Source: Psychroserpens luteus
GTDB lineage: Bacteria; Bacteroidota; Bacteroidia; Flavobacteriales; Flavobacteriaceae
Direction of reading: 5' to 3'
Length of the DNA: 64,000 bases
NCBI RefSeq assembly: GCF_015319355.1
Contig: NZ_JADILU010000002.1
Location: forward strand, 558,001 to 622,000
The notes under the pieces are model-generated. The model was not told where the DNA came from. It was given only the letters and a program-made list of their open reading frames with translations, and did no database searches. Shown one piece after another: positions 44,696 to 53,860 of the stretch (position 1 is its first letter; the number at the start of each line of letters is the position of its first letter). Made by a program: the position numbers and the translations under genes.

Positions 44696-45820
44696 TCATT
44701 TTATTACAGATTTGGTTTTTAAAGCACTTATAGTTTGTCTATCATTTTTACTTACATATTGCATTGCAATTCTGTTTTCTGGTTGGTTATCAAAAGTGTA
44801 AAGTACGAATAGAAAAACGAATTCTAAAGGCTTCATTAAAATGTAAACAACATCAGCAACTAGTTTGTTATTGAATATGTGATAATGCTTATGAATTAGA
44901 TCTCCTACTCTATTATAATTCTTTCTGATGGTTTTATGAATTATAGGATAGTTATCATGAACTAAATCTTCAAAGGCATTAGAAATTAACAATTGCCTAT
45001 TGCAAATTATTTTATTGCCATTTCGTTCTCCATATCTAATCGGTTTTACTATAAATTGGTGTCCATTTGCTCCTACTGAACACAAGAAATGTCCGCCACA
45101 TTCAACATTATCGCACAAATGATCTAGTTGTGAAAAACCATGTTTATAGGTTTCTGTAAATGCACTAATAAGACTGTCTGGTTTTTGTCCAAAAAGTAAA
45201 AGAAATAGTGATAATAAAATTAATATGGGAACTAAAATTAGAGTTAATGTTGGGTATTTATAAGTTGGTTTAAGTTTCAGGATAAACAAGCTAAATTTTC
45301 CGAAGATATGCGTAGAATTCAATTCATGTACTTCTATGTGCTGATTTAATGTCTTTTGGTTTTTGACTAATTCTATACACAGCAATAAAATAATAGGAAC
45401 ATTTCCAAAAAACCAAAATAAAAAGCCAATTTCTATAGGATTAATATGAATGCATAAAAGAATATTAATGATTAACCCAAGTATTAAAAATGAATTCGTA
45501 AGAAGCTCAGCTATAGGTGGCAAAATACGTTTTTTAAAAATTGATACGATGTAAAATGCGGTATAAGCTAAAAGCAATATATAGATACCAACTCTGTGTT
45601 GAGGAGAAAATAAGGTACTGTCTATGCAACATTCATTTTCTTTCCATAAATCAAAGCTTAGAATAAAAACAAATGGAACAATGGCAACCGTCCAAATTTG
45701 AATGACTTTGAATATTGCATCTCTTGTTTTTATTCTGCCTTTATTTAGGAAATAGAAAAAATTAAAAATGATAAAACAAAAAGAAACTAAAATTATTAAG
45801 AATAATGGGAATATAGTCAT
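44696..45820 (-). CDS. DUF6688-like membrane protein
   Basis: The 374-residue protein has about six membrane helices in residues 1-215, then a soluble part with GHFLCSVGANGHQFIVKPIRYGER near 245-268 and NRQLLISNAFEDL near 275-287. These are the conserved blocks of the DUF6688 family as I recall it. Function is unknown. It is 19 bases downstream of the lipoprotein gene at 45840, and the genes to 47270 form a run in one direction. Confidence 0.65.
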   Translation of the reverse strand: MTIFPLFLIILVSFCFIIFNFFYFLNKGRIKTRDAIFKVIQIWTVAIVPFVFILSFDLWKENECCIDSTLFSPQHRVGIYILLLAYTAFYIVSIFKKRILPPIAELLTNSFLILGLIINILLCIHINPIEIGFLFWFFGNVPIILLLCIELVKNQKTLNQHIEVHELNSTHIFGKFSLFILKLKPTYKYPTLTLILVPILILLSLFLLLFGQKPDSLISAFTETYKHGFSQLDHLCDNVECGGHFLCSVGANGHQFIVKPIRYGERNGNKIICNRQLLISNAFEDLVHDNYPIIHKTIRKNYNRVGDLIHKHYHIFNNKLVADVVYILMKPLEFVFLFVLYTFDNQPENRIAMQYVSKNDRQTISALKTKSVIK

Positions 45821-45839
45821 GGATTAAATCACTTATATT

Positions 45840-46709
45840 TTAAAGATTACTATTTTGTAGTTCACGTATTACATATCGTTTATTAAGATTTGGATATGTA
45901 ATATGCGCTAAACTACTTTGTATTTCTGAAATGCAGACATCATTATATTTACTTCCTTCATAATAACTTATAGGAACTAATTTGATAATATCATTTTTAA
46001 AAAATGGAAAATTAACATTAAACTCTTGTATTAAAGGTATGTCTTGCAGCATTATGGTGTTCTTATATTTATTATTTAGAAGAATTTTCATTTCTTTAAC
46101 TCTTCCGTTTTTATAGAAAACATCTTCTGATTTTACATAACCATTAACTAAGCTCAATCTAAAAGGTTTTAAAATGGTGTCTTTAGTTTTTAAAACGTCA
46201 TCAACTGACTTATTAGTATAATAAACATGATTGTCACTATTTCTCAATAGTCTTAGAGTAATTTCTACGTTATCATTTTCTTTAAAAACATAAGCTGTTC
46301 CGTAGGTTTTATCAGATAAATTACTATCAGGATAATTATCATTTTTTATATTAGTACTAATATCAAAGTCTAATAATTCTGAATATAAAAGATCTGCTTC
46401 AGTACAGCACCTGCCAAACATTTTATCAGACCAAATTTCTACTTCATCTAAAGTTTCAGTATTGTAATATTCAAAAATAGATTGTTTAGGATTAGTATAG
46501 TGTTTTATTTGATTGAGTGAAACACTATCGATTTTAGCAATAATTATATTTTCTTTAATTGACTTTTTGTATTCATTATCATCATTAAAATTTAATTTAC
46601 TATATTTTATTGTAACGGTTTCAGAATTAATACAATCATCATTATTTTCTTCCTTTATTTTAGAATTACAAGACGTTAATAAAATAATTAAGAATAATAA
46701 GTGCTTCAT
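45840..46709 (-). CDS. Hypothetical lipoprotein
   Basis: The 289-residue product has a short lipoprotein signal (ILLTSC, acylated Cys14) followed by an acidic region (KEENNDDC) that fits surface-exposed Bacteroidota lipoproteins. The rest is beta-rich and lacks recognised motifs. It begins 9 bases after the gene at 46719-47270, so the two are in one operon with the DUF6688-like gene. I do not recognise it. Confidence 0.6.
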   Translation of the reverse strand: MKHLLFLIILLTSCNSKIKEENNDDCINSETVTIKYSKLNFNDDNEYKKSIKENIIIAKIDSVSLNQIKHYTNPKQSIFEYYNTETLDEVEIWSDKMFGRCCTEADLLYSELLDFDISTNIKNDNYPDSNLSDKTYGTAYVFKENDNVEITLRLLRNSDNHVYYTNKSVDDVLKTKDTILKPFRLSLVNGYVKSEDVFYKNGRVKEMKILLNNKYKNTIMLQDIPLIQEFNVNFPFFKNDIIKLVPISYYEGSKYNDVCISEIQSSLAHITYPNLNKRYVIRELQNSNL

Positions 46710-46718
46710 TTTAAGCTT

Positions 46719-47270
46719 TTAACAATCATTTTTATTAAAGATTAAATCATCAAAAAGAATATTATCTAATTGTTCAATAATGGTATCATCTGCTTCGAAC
46801 TTTGTGTTTAGTAATTGATGTTCTAGTTCTAATTTATATTGTTTTGTAACATCTGGACTTATCCAATAACCATTAAAATTGTTTTTATTTTTGTTTAAAA
46901 ATAAAGTACCAGTAAAGTTATTTTCAACCATGCAGTAGTTCTTTTTTTGTCGATCTGTGGTGATATCCAATAAAATCCATTTATCTTGATTATCATACTT
47001 ATACATCGCATTAAAAAATGTTGCTTCTCCTCCACAGGGATTTTCGTGTTCTGTTATGTATAGCGTTATTTTAATCGTTTCGTTTAACACGCCTTTATAT
47101 AAATTACTATTAATATAACCTGTGTTTAGTATGGTTTCTTCAATATTAGAAACATTGAAATTATCTGCTTTTGATATGGCTGTATTTTCTGAATTTTTTG
47201 TCGTGTTTTTATTTTCAAAAGAATTTAAAAGCAAAATGCTAATAACAAAAAAGTATTTGATATTGTTCAT
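46719..47270 (-). CDS. Hypothetical exported protein
   Basis: The 183-residue product has a short hydrophobic N-terminus (IKYFFVISILLLN) that may be a signal peptide or anchor, followed by a Thr/Asn-rich stretch and a beta-rich domain with HENPCGGEATFF near 92-103 and FNGYWISPD near 132-140. No family is recognised. It appears to be the first gene of a three-gene unit with the lipoprotein and DUF6688-like genes. Confidence 0.55.
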   Translation of the reverse strand: MNNIKYFFVISILLLNSFENKNTTKNSENTAISKADNFNVSNIEETILNTGYINSNLYKGVLNETIKITLYITEHENPCGGEATFFNAMYKYDNQDKWILLDITTDRQKKNYCMVENNFTGTLFLNKNKNNFNGYWISPDVTKQYKLELEHQLLNTKFEADDTIIEQLDNILFDDLIFNKNDC

Positions 47271-47364
47271 ATTTTATTCAATTTTAAATATTATTTGTTA
47301 AACAATTTATATTCTAAAAAGGTAATATTTATAAATGTAGAAGACTTTTTTAAAATCACATTCA

Positions 47365-47706
47365 TTAAATCACATCAATAACTTTTTCTAAAATATAATG
47401 AGTTGTCATCACAAAAACAGCAATAAGAATTATAATTATTAAGCGAATAACTGTTGAGTATCTTCTGTTTTTTAGTTTATGATTTAAGTAAAAAAAATCA
47501 ATAAGAATAAATAAAAAAGCAATAATAATACCAATGATTGTTCCTATATAAACAAAAGTATATTCATAAACCCAATCAAACATTCTCATGAAATTTGTAG
47601 AAGGTTTTGGTTGAGTTCCTAAAATAATATGCATATAAATAAAAGCACATAAAAATGCTATTAATGTTGATATACCATAATTTAAAATCCGTTTTAAAAC
47701 ACTCAT
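47365..47706 (-). CDS. Small membrane protein of unknown function
   Basis: The roughly 113-residue protein has three membrane helices (about 8-30, 48-72 and 85-108), with no known motif. The frame opens at a TTG (47748) which overlaps the end of the damaged GNAT gene, but the ATG at 47706 (MSVLKR) is a better start because it begins with the positively charged stretch before the first helix. It could be a small DUF or a toxin-like peptide, with nothing more to say. Confidence 0.5.
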   Translation of the reverse strand: MSVLKRILNYGISTLIAFLCAFIYMHIILGTQPKPSTNFMRMFDWVYEYTFVYIGTIIGIIIAFLFILIDFFYLNHKLKNRRYSTVIRLIIIILIAVFVMTTHYILEKVIDVI

Positions 47707-47744
47707 AAGCAAATTTGTTGTCGTGTTGAACTGTGTGATTTTAT

Positions 47745-48093
47745 TCAAAATGCATCTTCATTCCTTCATGAGTTGTTTTGAATCCTAAATCTTCATAAAA
47801 CTTAATGGCTATTGGTCTTTTCTAACTCTTACAGCTTCAATTTGTGCTCTAATCCCTCCTTGATAGGTTAAGTATTGAATAAATGATAAGTGTAACGTTC
47901 CAACAATTTCAGGTTTGTTGTTTTCTAAAACAATAAGTTCTTGGTTTTTATCTGCGTTTATATTATCAAACGCATTTGAATATTCTTTAGGCAAAGGTAT
48001 TTGAAAATTTTCTCGTTTTTGTCCAAATTCATCGTCTGCAATCATTTCAACGATTTTTGCAATATCTTGTGCGGTTGCTTTTCTAATATTCAT
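47745..48093 (-). pseudogene. GNAT acetyltransferase gene with internal deletion
   Basis: From the ATG at 48093 the product reads as the N-terminal half of a GNAT acetyltransferase (MNIRKATAQDIAKIVEM, later GTLHLSFIQYLTYQGG and IEAVRVRKDQ). The frame then stops at TAG, but the other frame continues as KRPIAIKFYEDLGF and ends in MKMHF, a normal GNAT C-terminus. The acetyl-CoA motif R/Q-x-x-G-x-G/A and about 35 residues are missing between them. A deletion at the short sequence AGAAAAGA probably joined the two parts and shifted the frame. It is directly after the intact GNAT gene, sharing a TAATG overlap. Confidence 0.75.
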
Positions 48094-48500
48094 TATTTCA
48101 AATCGTTTAGATGCTTCAATAAAAAGCAAACATCAATTTTTTGCATGCCTATATGTGGATAATAATTTTCAGCATCTGGAGCAGCCAATAAAATAAGAGT
48201 TGCTTTTGATGTTTCTTTCTTTGTTAATCTAATGAGTTCCTTTCCTATACCTGATTTTTGGTATACTTTGTCTACTGCTAAATCTGATAAATAAGTACAG
48301 TACACAAAATCTGTAACAGACCTTGATATACCTACTAATTTATGATCATCTCTTGCTGTAATAATTAAGTTGGCATTTTCTACCATAGCTTTTATTCTGT
48401 CAGAATCATCAATAGGTCGTCGTTCTCCAAGAGTAGATTTGATGAGTAGATCTTTAAACTCAATTGGCGATAAATGATGTTCTACTTGATAGGTTATCAT
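48093..48500 (-). CDS. GNAT family N-acetyltransferase
   Basis: The 135-residue protein has the GNAT core: RSVTDFVYCTYLSDLAVDKVYQKSGIGKELI near 60-90 includes the acetyl-CoA motif Q-x-x-G-I-G, and LLAAPDAENYYPHIGM near 104-119 gives the last strand with the catalytic-type Tyr. It would acetylate an unknown amine. The stop codon overlaps the start of the damaged second GNAT gene, so they were once a coupled pair. Confidence 0.87.
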   Translation of the reverse strand: MITYQVEHHLSPIEFKDLLIKSTLGERRPIDDSDRIKAMVENANLIITARDDHKLVGISRSVTDFVYCTYLSDLAVDKVYQKSGIGKELIRLTKKETSKATLILLAAPDAENYYPHIGMQKIDVCFLLKHLNDLK

Positions 48501-48664
48501 CGTGATTACATTTTGATACTGTTATTTACAGCACTTAAATTACTAATTAAAAACTAAATTGAATCAGTAATAACTCTTAAGATTCAATTTGGTTCTTAGA
48601 TGGAGTTTAAAACGATTAATTATCGTTTGTTAAACTTTATTTTTAAGGGCATAAATCGCTAACA

Positions 48665-49306
48665 TTACTGAATAGTATAAGCTTCTAAACGTTTTTCTGC
48701 GAAATGTTCACTCTGTGATGCATATGATAGTGTACTCAATATTTCTCCTTTTCCATCTTCTCTATAAATATGATCTGTAGAATTTAATTGATTACCATTA
48801 ACATCACGTATAAAATAATGATTATCTAAACAATAAAAATCACCTAAGTTATCTACTGTAATAATATCTTCGTCATTAGATAGTTTCAAATTATATGAAT
48901 TAAAACTAATATCATCAATATGACTTACAAAATGCTCTTCATAATTGTTATTCGAGTATTTAATTTTCCCCATTTGATTTATTAAAAAACCTAAAGAGTC
49001 TCTTAACATAAAGTTTTGTTCGCCATTTTCAGGTAATAAAGTGTTACCATCATTACCAACGACTATATGTTTAAAGTTATAATAAATAATACCATCTATA
49101 GCAGCAGTATGTGTAATATTAACCGTTTCAGTTATAGTTGTTGCTTCAAAATTATTTGTAACGTTGTCTTTAACATAGTATTTATACTCCCAAGAATTCC
49201 CTTCTGTTAAAGCATAAAAATTGTTACTTTCAGTGGTTTCGATATCATTTGAGCTACATGAGCAAACCATGAGTAATATCATTAAAATACTAGCAATTTT
49301 TTTCAT
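48665..49306 (-). CDS. Hypothetical lipoprotein
   Basis: The 213-residue product has a lipoprotein signal (LLMVCSC, Cys16 or Cys18 as lipid anchor) and a beta-rich domain of about 190 residues with a start ALTEGNSWEYKYYV reminiscent of lipocalin-like or LolA-like beta-sheet lipoproteins found in Bacteroidota. No known family is certain. It is a single gene. Confidence 0.6.
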   Translation of the reverse strand: MKKIASILMILLMVCSCSSNDIETTESNNFYALTEGNSWEYKYYVKDNVTNNFEATTITETVNITHTAAIDGIIYYNFKHIVVGNDGNTLLPENGEQNFMLRDSLGFLINQMGKIKYSNNNYEEHFVSHIDDISFNSYNLKLSNDEDIITVDNLGDFYCLDNHYFIRDVNGNQLNSTDHIYREDGKGEILSTLSYASQSEHFAEKRLEAYTIQ

Positions 49307-49358
49307 AATTTTTACTTTTTATTGATTTTATTTTCCTTTAACTATTAATACGTTCTTA

Positions 49359-49745
49359 TCAAGCCGAAATTTCACAAAACACATGTTCTATCTCTTTAAA
49401 AGCTTTATTCTGAGCAGGTTTTAATAGTGCATCTTTTATTTTATTAGTTACTATTTCTAATATATTTTGATATCTTTTTTGGCTTTTACCAAAATAGGCA
49501 TTCGTCATTTTGTTAGGTATAATGTAGGTCATCTTTAAAGTGTTTTCGTTTTCAAAATGAACTTTCATACCATGCAGCCCATTTTTTTTAATGACTACAC
49601 ATTGTTCCATTTGCCCATGAGTATTTGTTCTAATGTCCCAACTATCATATTCTTTAGAACATTCAAAAGATGCGACTCTTTTCAAATAGGTATTAAGTGA
49701 ATCTAAAGTATTGTACTCGCTTTTAATTGTGATTAATTTTTCCAT
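49359..49745 (-). CDS. Hypothetical 128-residue cytoplasmic protein
   Basis: The protein has no signal peptide and mixed alpha/beta composition. Segments SKEYDSWDIRTN, GLHGMKVHFENENTLKMTYIIP and SQKRYQNILEI suggest a compact SRPBCC-like or ligand-binding fold, but I do not recognise it. A role in regulation or lipid binding would be a guess. It is 69 bases downstream of the lipoprotein gene at 49815. Confidence 0.55.
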   Translation of the reverse strand: MEKLITIKSEYNTLDSLNTYLKRVASFECSKEYDSWDIRTNTHGQMEQCVVIKKNGLHGMKVHFENENTLKMTYIIPNKMTNAYFGKSQKRYQNILEIVTNKIKDALLKPAQNKAFKEIEHVFCEISA

Positions 49746-49814
49746 TGGTTCATATATTTTATTTACTAATTAAAAAGCAACTAAACTTATAATGTAGAGT
49801 GGCTTTTAGTTTTT

Positions 49815-50384
49815 TTAATAGTCCATTTCTATAAGTTCTCCATTGAGATTATAACGAAATGTAAATGTGGTACCACCATGTTCTGGTTTTAACATAATTG
49901 TATATTCGGTTTTTGATACATCTCCATTTTTTGGAAATTTCACGAAAGCCATATTCAAGGTTGGATTTTCAATCTTTTTATCGGCTGTTAATTGAGCGGT
50001 AGATTTTTCGGTTAGTTCTCCTAATTTTGATAAGCTAATTTTACTGTTTAGCTGATACATAAAATCCTCTGCTTTTGAGCCTTCAGGAACTTGAATAGAA
50101 ATGTCTTGGTTTTGTTGCCAAACACCTTGGGTTTGATTCCATTGACCCATTTTTAAAGAACTAGGATCTTGAGTTACAGTAACACCAACAATATTGCCAA
50201 TAGATTCATTGTAAACGATACTGATATCTGTAAAATAAGCATCGTCACCAAATTCGCTTTGGATTTGGTTTTGGATGTCTGAAAACCCATCTGCTGTTGC
50301 TGGTTGTTTTCCTGATCCTCCTCCACAAGACGATAAAGTCATTGCAGCAATTACTAATACTGTTATACGTTTTAATGTTTTCAT
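49815..50384 (-). CDS. Hypothetical lipoprotein
   Basis: The 189-residue product starts MKTLKRITVLVIAAMTLSSCGGGSG: a clear lipoprotein signal (LSSC, Cys20). The mature protein is beta-rich with SDIQNQIQSEFGDDAYFTDISI and TEYTIMLKPEHGGTTFTFRYNLNGELI near the end. No family is recognised. It lies 29 bases downstream of a small membrane protein gene that carries a stop codon (50414-50626), so these may have been co-transcribed. Confidence 0.65.
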   Translation of the reverse strand: MKTLKRITVLVIAAMTLSSCGGGSGKQPATADGFSDIQNQIQSEFGDDAYFTDISIVYNESIGNIVGVTVTQDPSSLKMGQWNQTQGVWQQNQDISIQVPEGSKAEDFMYQLNSKISLSKLGELTEKSTAQLTADKKIENPTLNMAFVKFPKNGDVSKTEYTIMLKPEHGGTTFTFRYNLNGELIEMDY

Positions 50385-50413
50385 TTTAATTGGTTTTTAG
50401 TTTATGTTAGTTA

Positions 50414-50626
50414 TTAATCATCATTTTCATTTCCGAAGAGAAAAAATAGAGCTCCACCTCCAGCGATTAAGAGAATTCAAATAATCCATCCCATCGTATT
50501 GCCCCAAATATCTATCCATGAAAGTAATCTAATGTTGTAATTAAAAAATGAAAGGACAATAGACATAATGCCTAAAGCTGCAAGTAGCAAACCTCCTTTA
50601 CCTAGTTTTGATTTAATGGTGTCCAT
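50414..50626 (-). pseudogene. Small membrane protein gene with an in-frame TGA
   Basis: The frame from ATG at 50626 encodes MDTIKSKLGKGGLLLAALG followed by two hydrophobic segments and the acidic tail GNENDD. Codon 50 is TGA (50477-50479), between WII and ILLIAGGG, in the second membrane helix. Without it the protein would have 70 residues. A single mutation of TGG or CGA to TGA explains it. No selenocysteine element is visible and a Trp would fit the helix. Confidence 0.6.
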
Positions 50627-50790
50627 ATAATGATTTTATCGATTCGAGATATAAATGTATATGGTAAAAATGAAGAAAGAAATAGTAAATCTATTTTGGA
50701 GCATTACGAATCAATAAGCGCGATACTTGATGACTTATTCGTAAAAAGAGAATGATGTAGTGAATTATAAATAATGAAGATTACTGGAGT

Positions 50791-51528
50791 TTAGCTTTTG
50801 TTCCAGTTTAAAAATGTGGATAGAAAAGTTTCTTTTTTTCTTGAAGATACTGGTATTTTCTTTCCGTTTTTTAAATGAATTTGTCCAGATTTATCATATT
50901 TATCTATAAACTTTAAGTTGACCATAAACGATTGATGTGGACGCGTAAAATTAGCATTAGAAAGCTGCTCTTCAAATTCTTTTAAGGTTTTTGATACCAT
51001 GTGTTTTTTACCATCACTACAGTAAAACGTAGTATAGCCTTTATCTGTTTCACAAAATAGTAACTCGTTTAAATCTATCACTTGAAAACTATCATGAAGC
51101 GATAATATTAATTGAGAGCCTTCATTTTTCCAGAATTGTTTGACGGTATTAATTTGTTTTTTTTGTTCGGAAATAGGCAATGCATAAACTTTCTTTAATG
51201 CTGTTTGAAGTTCTTCTATATCTACAGGTTTTAACAAATAATCTACTGCACCAATTTTTAAAGCTTGAAGAGCGAATTCTTCATAAGCAGTTATAAAGAT
51301 AACTTTAAAATTGAGGTGTTCTGTCTGGTCTAAAAAATCAAAACCTGTTCCATCTGTAAGATTTATATCAAGAAAAACCAACTCTGGTTTACAAGCATTG
51401 GCAACAATTACAGCTTCTTTTACAGATTCACATTCTCCAATGATTTGTGTATTGGTTTCTATTAACTCTAATAAATTGAGTAAACCTTTTCTAATGTATA
51501 CTTTGTCTTCTACGATTAATGCCTTCAT
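50791..51528 (-). CDS. LytTR family response regulator
   Basis: The 245-residue protein has a receiver domain (residues 1-120; phosphoacceptor Asp54 in VFLDINL, Lys in LLKPVD) and a C-terminal LytTR DNA-binding domain (about 135-240, with CETDKGYTTFYC and FTRPHQSFMVNLKFID). Its ATG overlaps the histidine kinase stop codon (TAATG), so the pair forms one two-component system. Targets are unknown but LytTR genes usually control cell-envelope or surface functions, and the LRR surface-protein gene lies just upstream. Confidence 0.92.
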   Translation of the reverse strand: MKALIVEDKVYIRKGLLNLLELIETNTQIIGECESVKEAVIVANACKPELVFLDINLTDGTGFDFLDQTEHLNFKVIFITAYEEFALQALKIGAVDYLLKPVDIEELQTALKKVYALPISEQKKQINTVKQFWKNEGSQLILSLHDSFQVIDLNELLFCETDKGYTTFYCSDGKKHMVSKTLKEFEEQLSNANFTRPHQSFMVNLKFIDKYDKSGQIHLKNGKKIPVSSRKKETFLSTFLNWNKS

Positions 51529-53720
51529 TATACAATATGTTTTTTATAAGGAATTACTAAAGTAACGATGGTACCTTGCTCATTGAATTTTTGCCTGTTT
51601 TCAATAGTTATAGAGCCATTGGTTTTAAATTCTTTTGATACTATTTTTAATCGTTCATTAGTTATTGTCGTTGCTAATGATCTTTTATGTTTCTTCTTTT
51701 GCTTCTTTTGCTCATCAATACCAATACCATTATCTTTAATCGTACAAATTAAATCTTCATTAGAATATTTAAGTTCGATATCAATTTTTCTATTCTCCTT
51801 TTGATTTTGAAAACCATGTTCTATGGCATTTTCAATAAAGGGTTGAATTAGCATTGGAGGAATTTCAAATGCAGTAGTATCTATATTTTCACCTACTAAA
51901 ATTGTATATTGATATGTCTGGCTTACTTCTAAGTTTTGAAGCTCTAAATAGTTGTTTACAGCTGTTAATTCTTCATGAAGTGGCACCACTTTATCTCTTG
52001 AATTTTCTAAAGTAATACGTAATAGTTTTGAAAATTTAGAGAGGTATAAAATAGATTTTTTATTTTCTTTATTTAAAATCATCCCTTGTAAAACAGATAA
52101 TGAATTAAATATAAAATGTGGCGTCATTTGAGATCGTAATAACTTTTGTTCTATTTCTATATTTTGAGTTTTTGTTTTTTCATTTCGTAGTCTCAAAAAG
52201 AAAATTATAGCTCCTAAAACTATAGCTAAAATCAAAAAAGCAATGACTCCAAGAAATAAATTACGCTGTGATTTTTCTAAATTCTGATTGGTATCTTTTA
52301 CAGTTTTAGTTAGTTTTAATTCTCTAATACTTGCAGAGTCTAAGGCTTGTTTATACTTATATTCGTATTCCAATTGTGTCATTTTCTCTATGTTTTCTTT
52401 ATTAAACAGACTATCGTTTAATATTTTAAACTCTTGATGACTTTCATATGCGTTCAAATAATTATCTGTTCTACCATAAACAGTAGCTAGAATCCCAGAG
52501 GCCATTTTTTGTTGTGCTAACATTTCTAAATCATCAGCTATTCTTTTTCCTTCAAGAGCATGATATAAAGCTAGAGAATTATTTTTCAGTTCAACAAATG
52601 TATTTGCCAAACCAATATGAGCATGACACGTATAAATCTTGTCTTCAAGAGATACACTTATATCTAAACAGGTTTTGTAATGTTTTAACGCTATTTCTGG
52701 TTGACCCATTGAAAGGCGTAAACCTCCAAGTTGAAAATTACCAGCACTCAATTCTGCTTTATCATTAATTTCTTCACTTATGAGCAAAGACTCTGTCATG
52801 TAGTCTAATGCTTTGTCAAATTTATTCAAATCTGCGTATACAGCTCCTATGTTAATTAAGCAACTGGCTATCATACTCCTATTCTGTATTTCTTTACTAA
52901 GTTCTAATGATTCTTCTAGATACCTAAGTGTCTTATCATACTGTTTCCATTCATAATAAACTGCGCTCATATTAATAGTCGCTAATGCAATTCCATCCTT
53001 GTTATTGTCTTCTCTATGAATAGATAAACACATGTTAAAATATTTTAAAGCTTCTGTGTATTTACCTTGATTGAGGCAAATAGCACCTATATTATTCAAA
53101 GAACCTAAGCCTAATTTTTTATTTCCTAATTGTTCCCTAATAACATATGATTGTTTAAAAAAATTGACAGCATCGTCCAAATTCCCTTTTGAATGAGAGA
53201 TGACTCCTATATTATTTAACATAGAAGCTTGCTGCTCTAAATCACCATTTCGTTTACTGTAATTCAAAACTTTTTCAAAATATTCTAAAGCTTTATCTGG
53301 ATCATTTTTATTAAGTGCTAAAATACCTAAGCTAATGTATGTCGCGTTAACACCATCTTGATCGTTTATCTCTTCATATAGTTTAAGCGCATTCCAAGCA
53401 TCCTCTTCAGCCTCATCCAATTCTGATTTTTTTCGATGTTGAATACTTAACCTTATATAACTCCTTGCTTCACCTTTTCTAAAATTCAGTTGCTTTGCCA
53501 AATTATTTGCTTCTTGAGCTTTTTCTTCAGATTTTTTGGAGTCAAAACTAGAGTAATTGGCAGAAAGTATATTTAATAAGTTAACCTTAGTAGTATCATT
53601 CTCTTTATGGTTTAGTAATACTTTGTTTAAACTATCTATAACTTTCTCTTGTGAAAAACTTAGTGATGGAAAAGACAAAAAGAGAACTAAAAAAACAAGA
53701 AATGTTTTGATGATTTTCAT
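51528..53720 (-). CDS. TPR-containing LytS-type sensor histidine kinase
   Basis: The roughly 730-residue protein has a signal peptide (SLSFSQ), about ten TPR repeats over residues 70-420, a coiled coil, a membrane helix near 480-503, and a His_kinase (LytS-like) domain: RSQMTPHFIFNSL with the phosphorylated His and ENAIEHGF, DNGIGI as the ATP-binding N and G1 boxes. The open frame starts at a TTG (53744), but the ATG at 53720 (MKIIKTFL) is the more likely start since it heads the signal peptide. It senses something in the periplasm through the TPR domain and phosphorylates the LytTR regulator. Confidence 0.9.
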   Translation of the reverse strand: MKIIKTFLVFLVLFLSFPSLSFSQEKVIDSLNKVLLNHKENDTTKVNLLNILSANYSSFDSKKSEEKAQEANNLAKQLNFRKGEARSYIRLSIQHRKKSELDEAEEDAWNALKLYEEINDQDGVNATYISLGILALNKNDPDKALEYFEKVLNYSKRNGDLEQQASMLNNIGVISHSKGNLDDAVNFFKQSYVIREQLGNKKLGLGSLNNIGAICLNQGKYTEALKYFNMCLSIHREDNNKDGIALATINMSAVYYEWKQYDKTLRYLEESLELSKEIQNRSMIASCLINIGAVYADLNKFDKALDYMTESLLISEEINDKAELSAGNFQLGGLRLSMGQPEIALKHYKTCLDISVSLEDKIYTCHAHIGLANTFVELKNNSLALYHALEGKRIADDLEMLAQQKMASGILATVYGRTDNYLNAYESHQEFKILNDSLFNKENIEKMTQLEYEYKYKQALDSASIRELKLTKTVKDTNQNLEKSQRNLFLGVIAFLILAIVLGAIIFFLRLRNEKTKTQNIEIEQKLLRSQMTPHFIFNSLSVLQGMILNKENKKSILYLSKFSKLLRITLENSRDKVVPLHEELTAVNNYLELQNLEVSQTYQYTILVGENIDTTAFEIPPMLIQPFIENAIEHGFQNQKENRKIDIELKYSNEDLICTIKDNGIGIDEQKKQKKKHKRSLATTITNERLKIVSKEFKTNGSITIENRQKFNEQGTIVTLVIPYKKHIV

Positions 53721-53798
53721 ATAACTTGAATGATTATTTTTCAATATTTCTTTTTTTCTGAAATACTATCGAAATATATACTAATTATTATAAATTAA

Positions 53799-53838
53799 AC
53801 TAACCGCAATCACTTTAATAAAAAGCGTTGCGGTTAGT
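53799..53838 (-). terminator. Terminator after the LRR protein gene
   Basis: ACTAACCGCAA / TTGCGGTTAGT gives a perfect 11-base stem; the minus strand continues TTAATTTATAA. Confidence 0.8.
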
Positions 53839-53860
53839 AAAAAAATGAAACAGACTGTTT

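Noticed and set aside
50477-50479. TGA as a selenocysteine codon
   Set aside because: The residue would lie in a hydrophobic helix with no redox context and no suitable hairpin follows; Trp is the natural residue.
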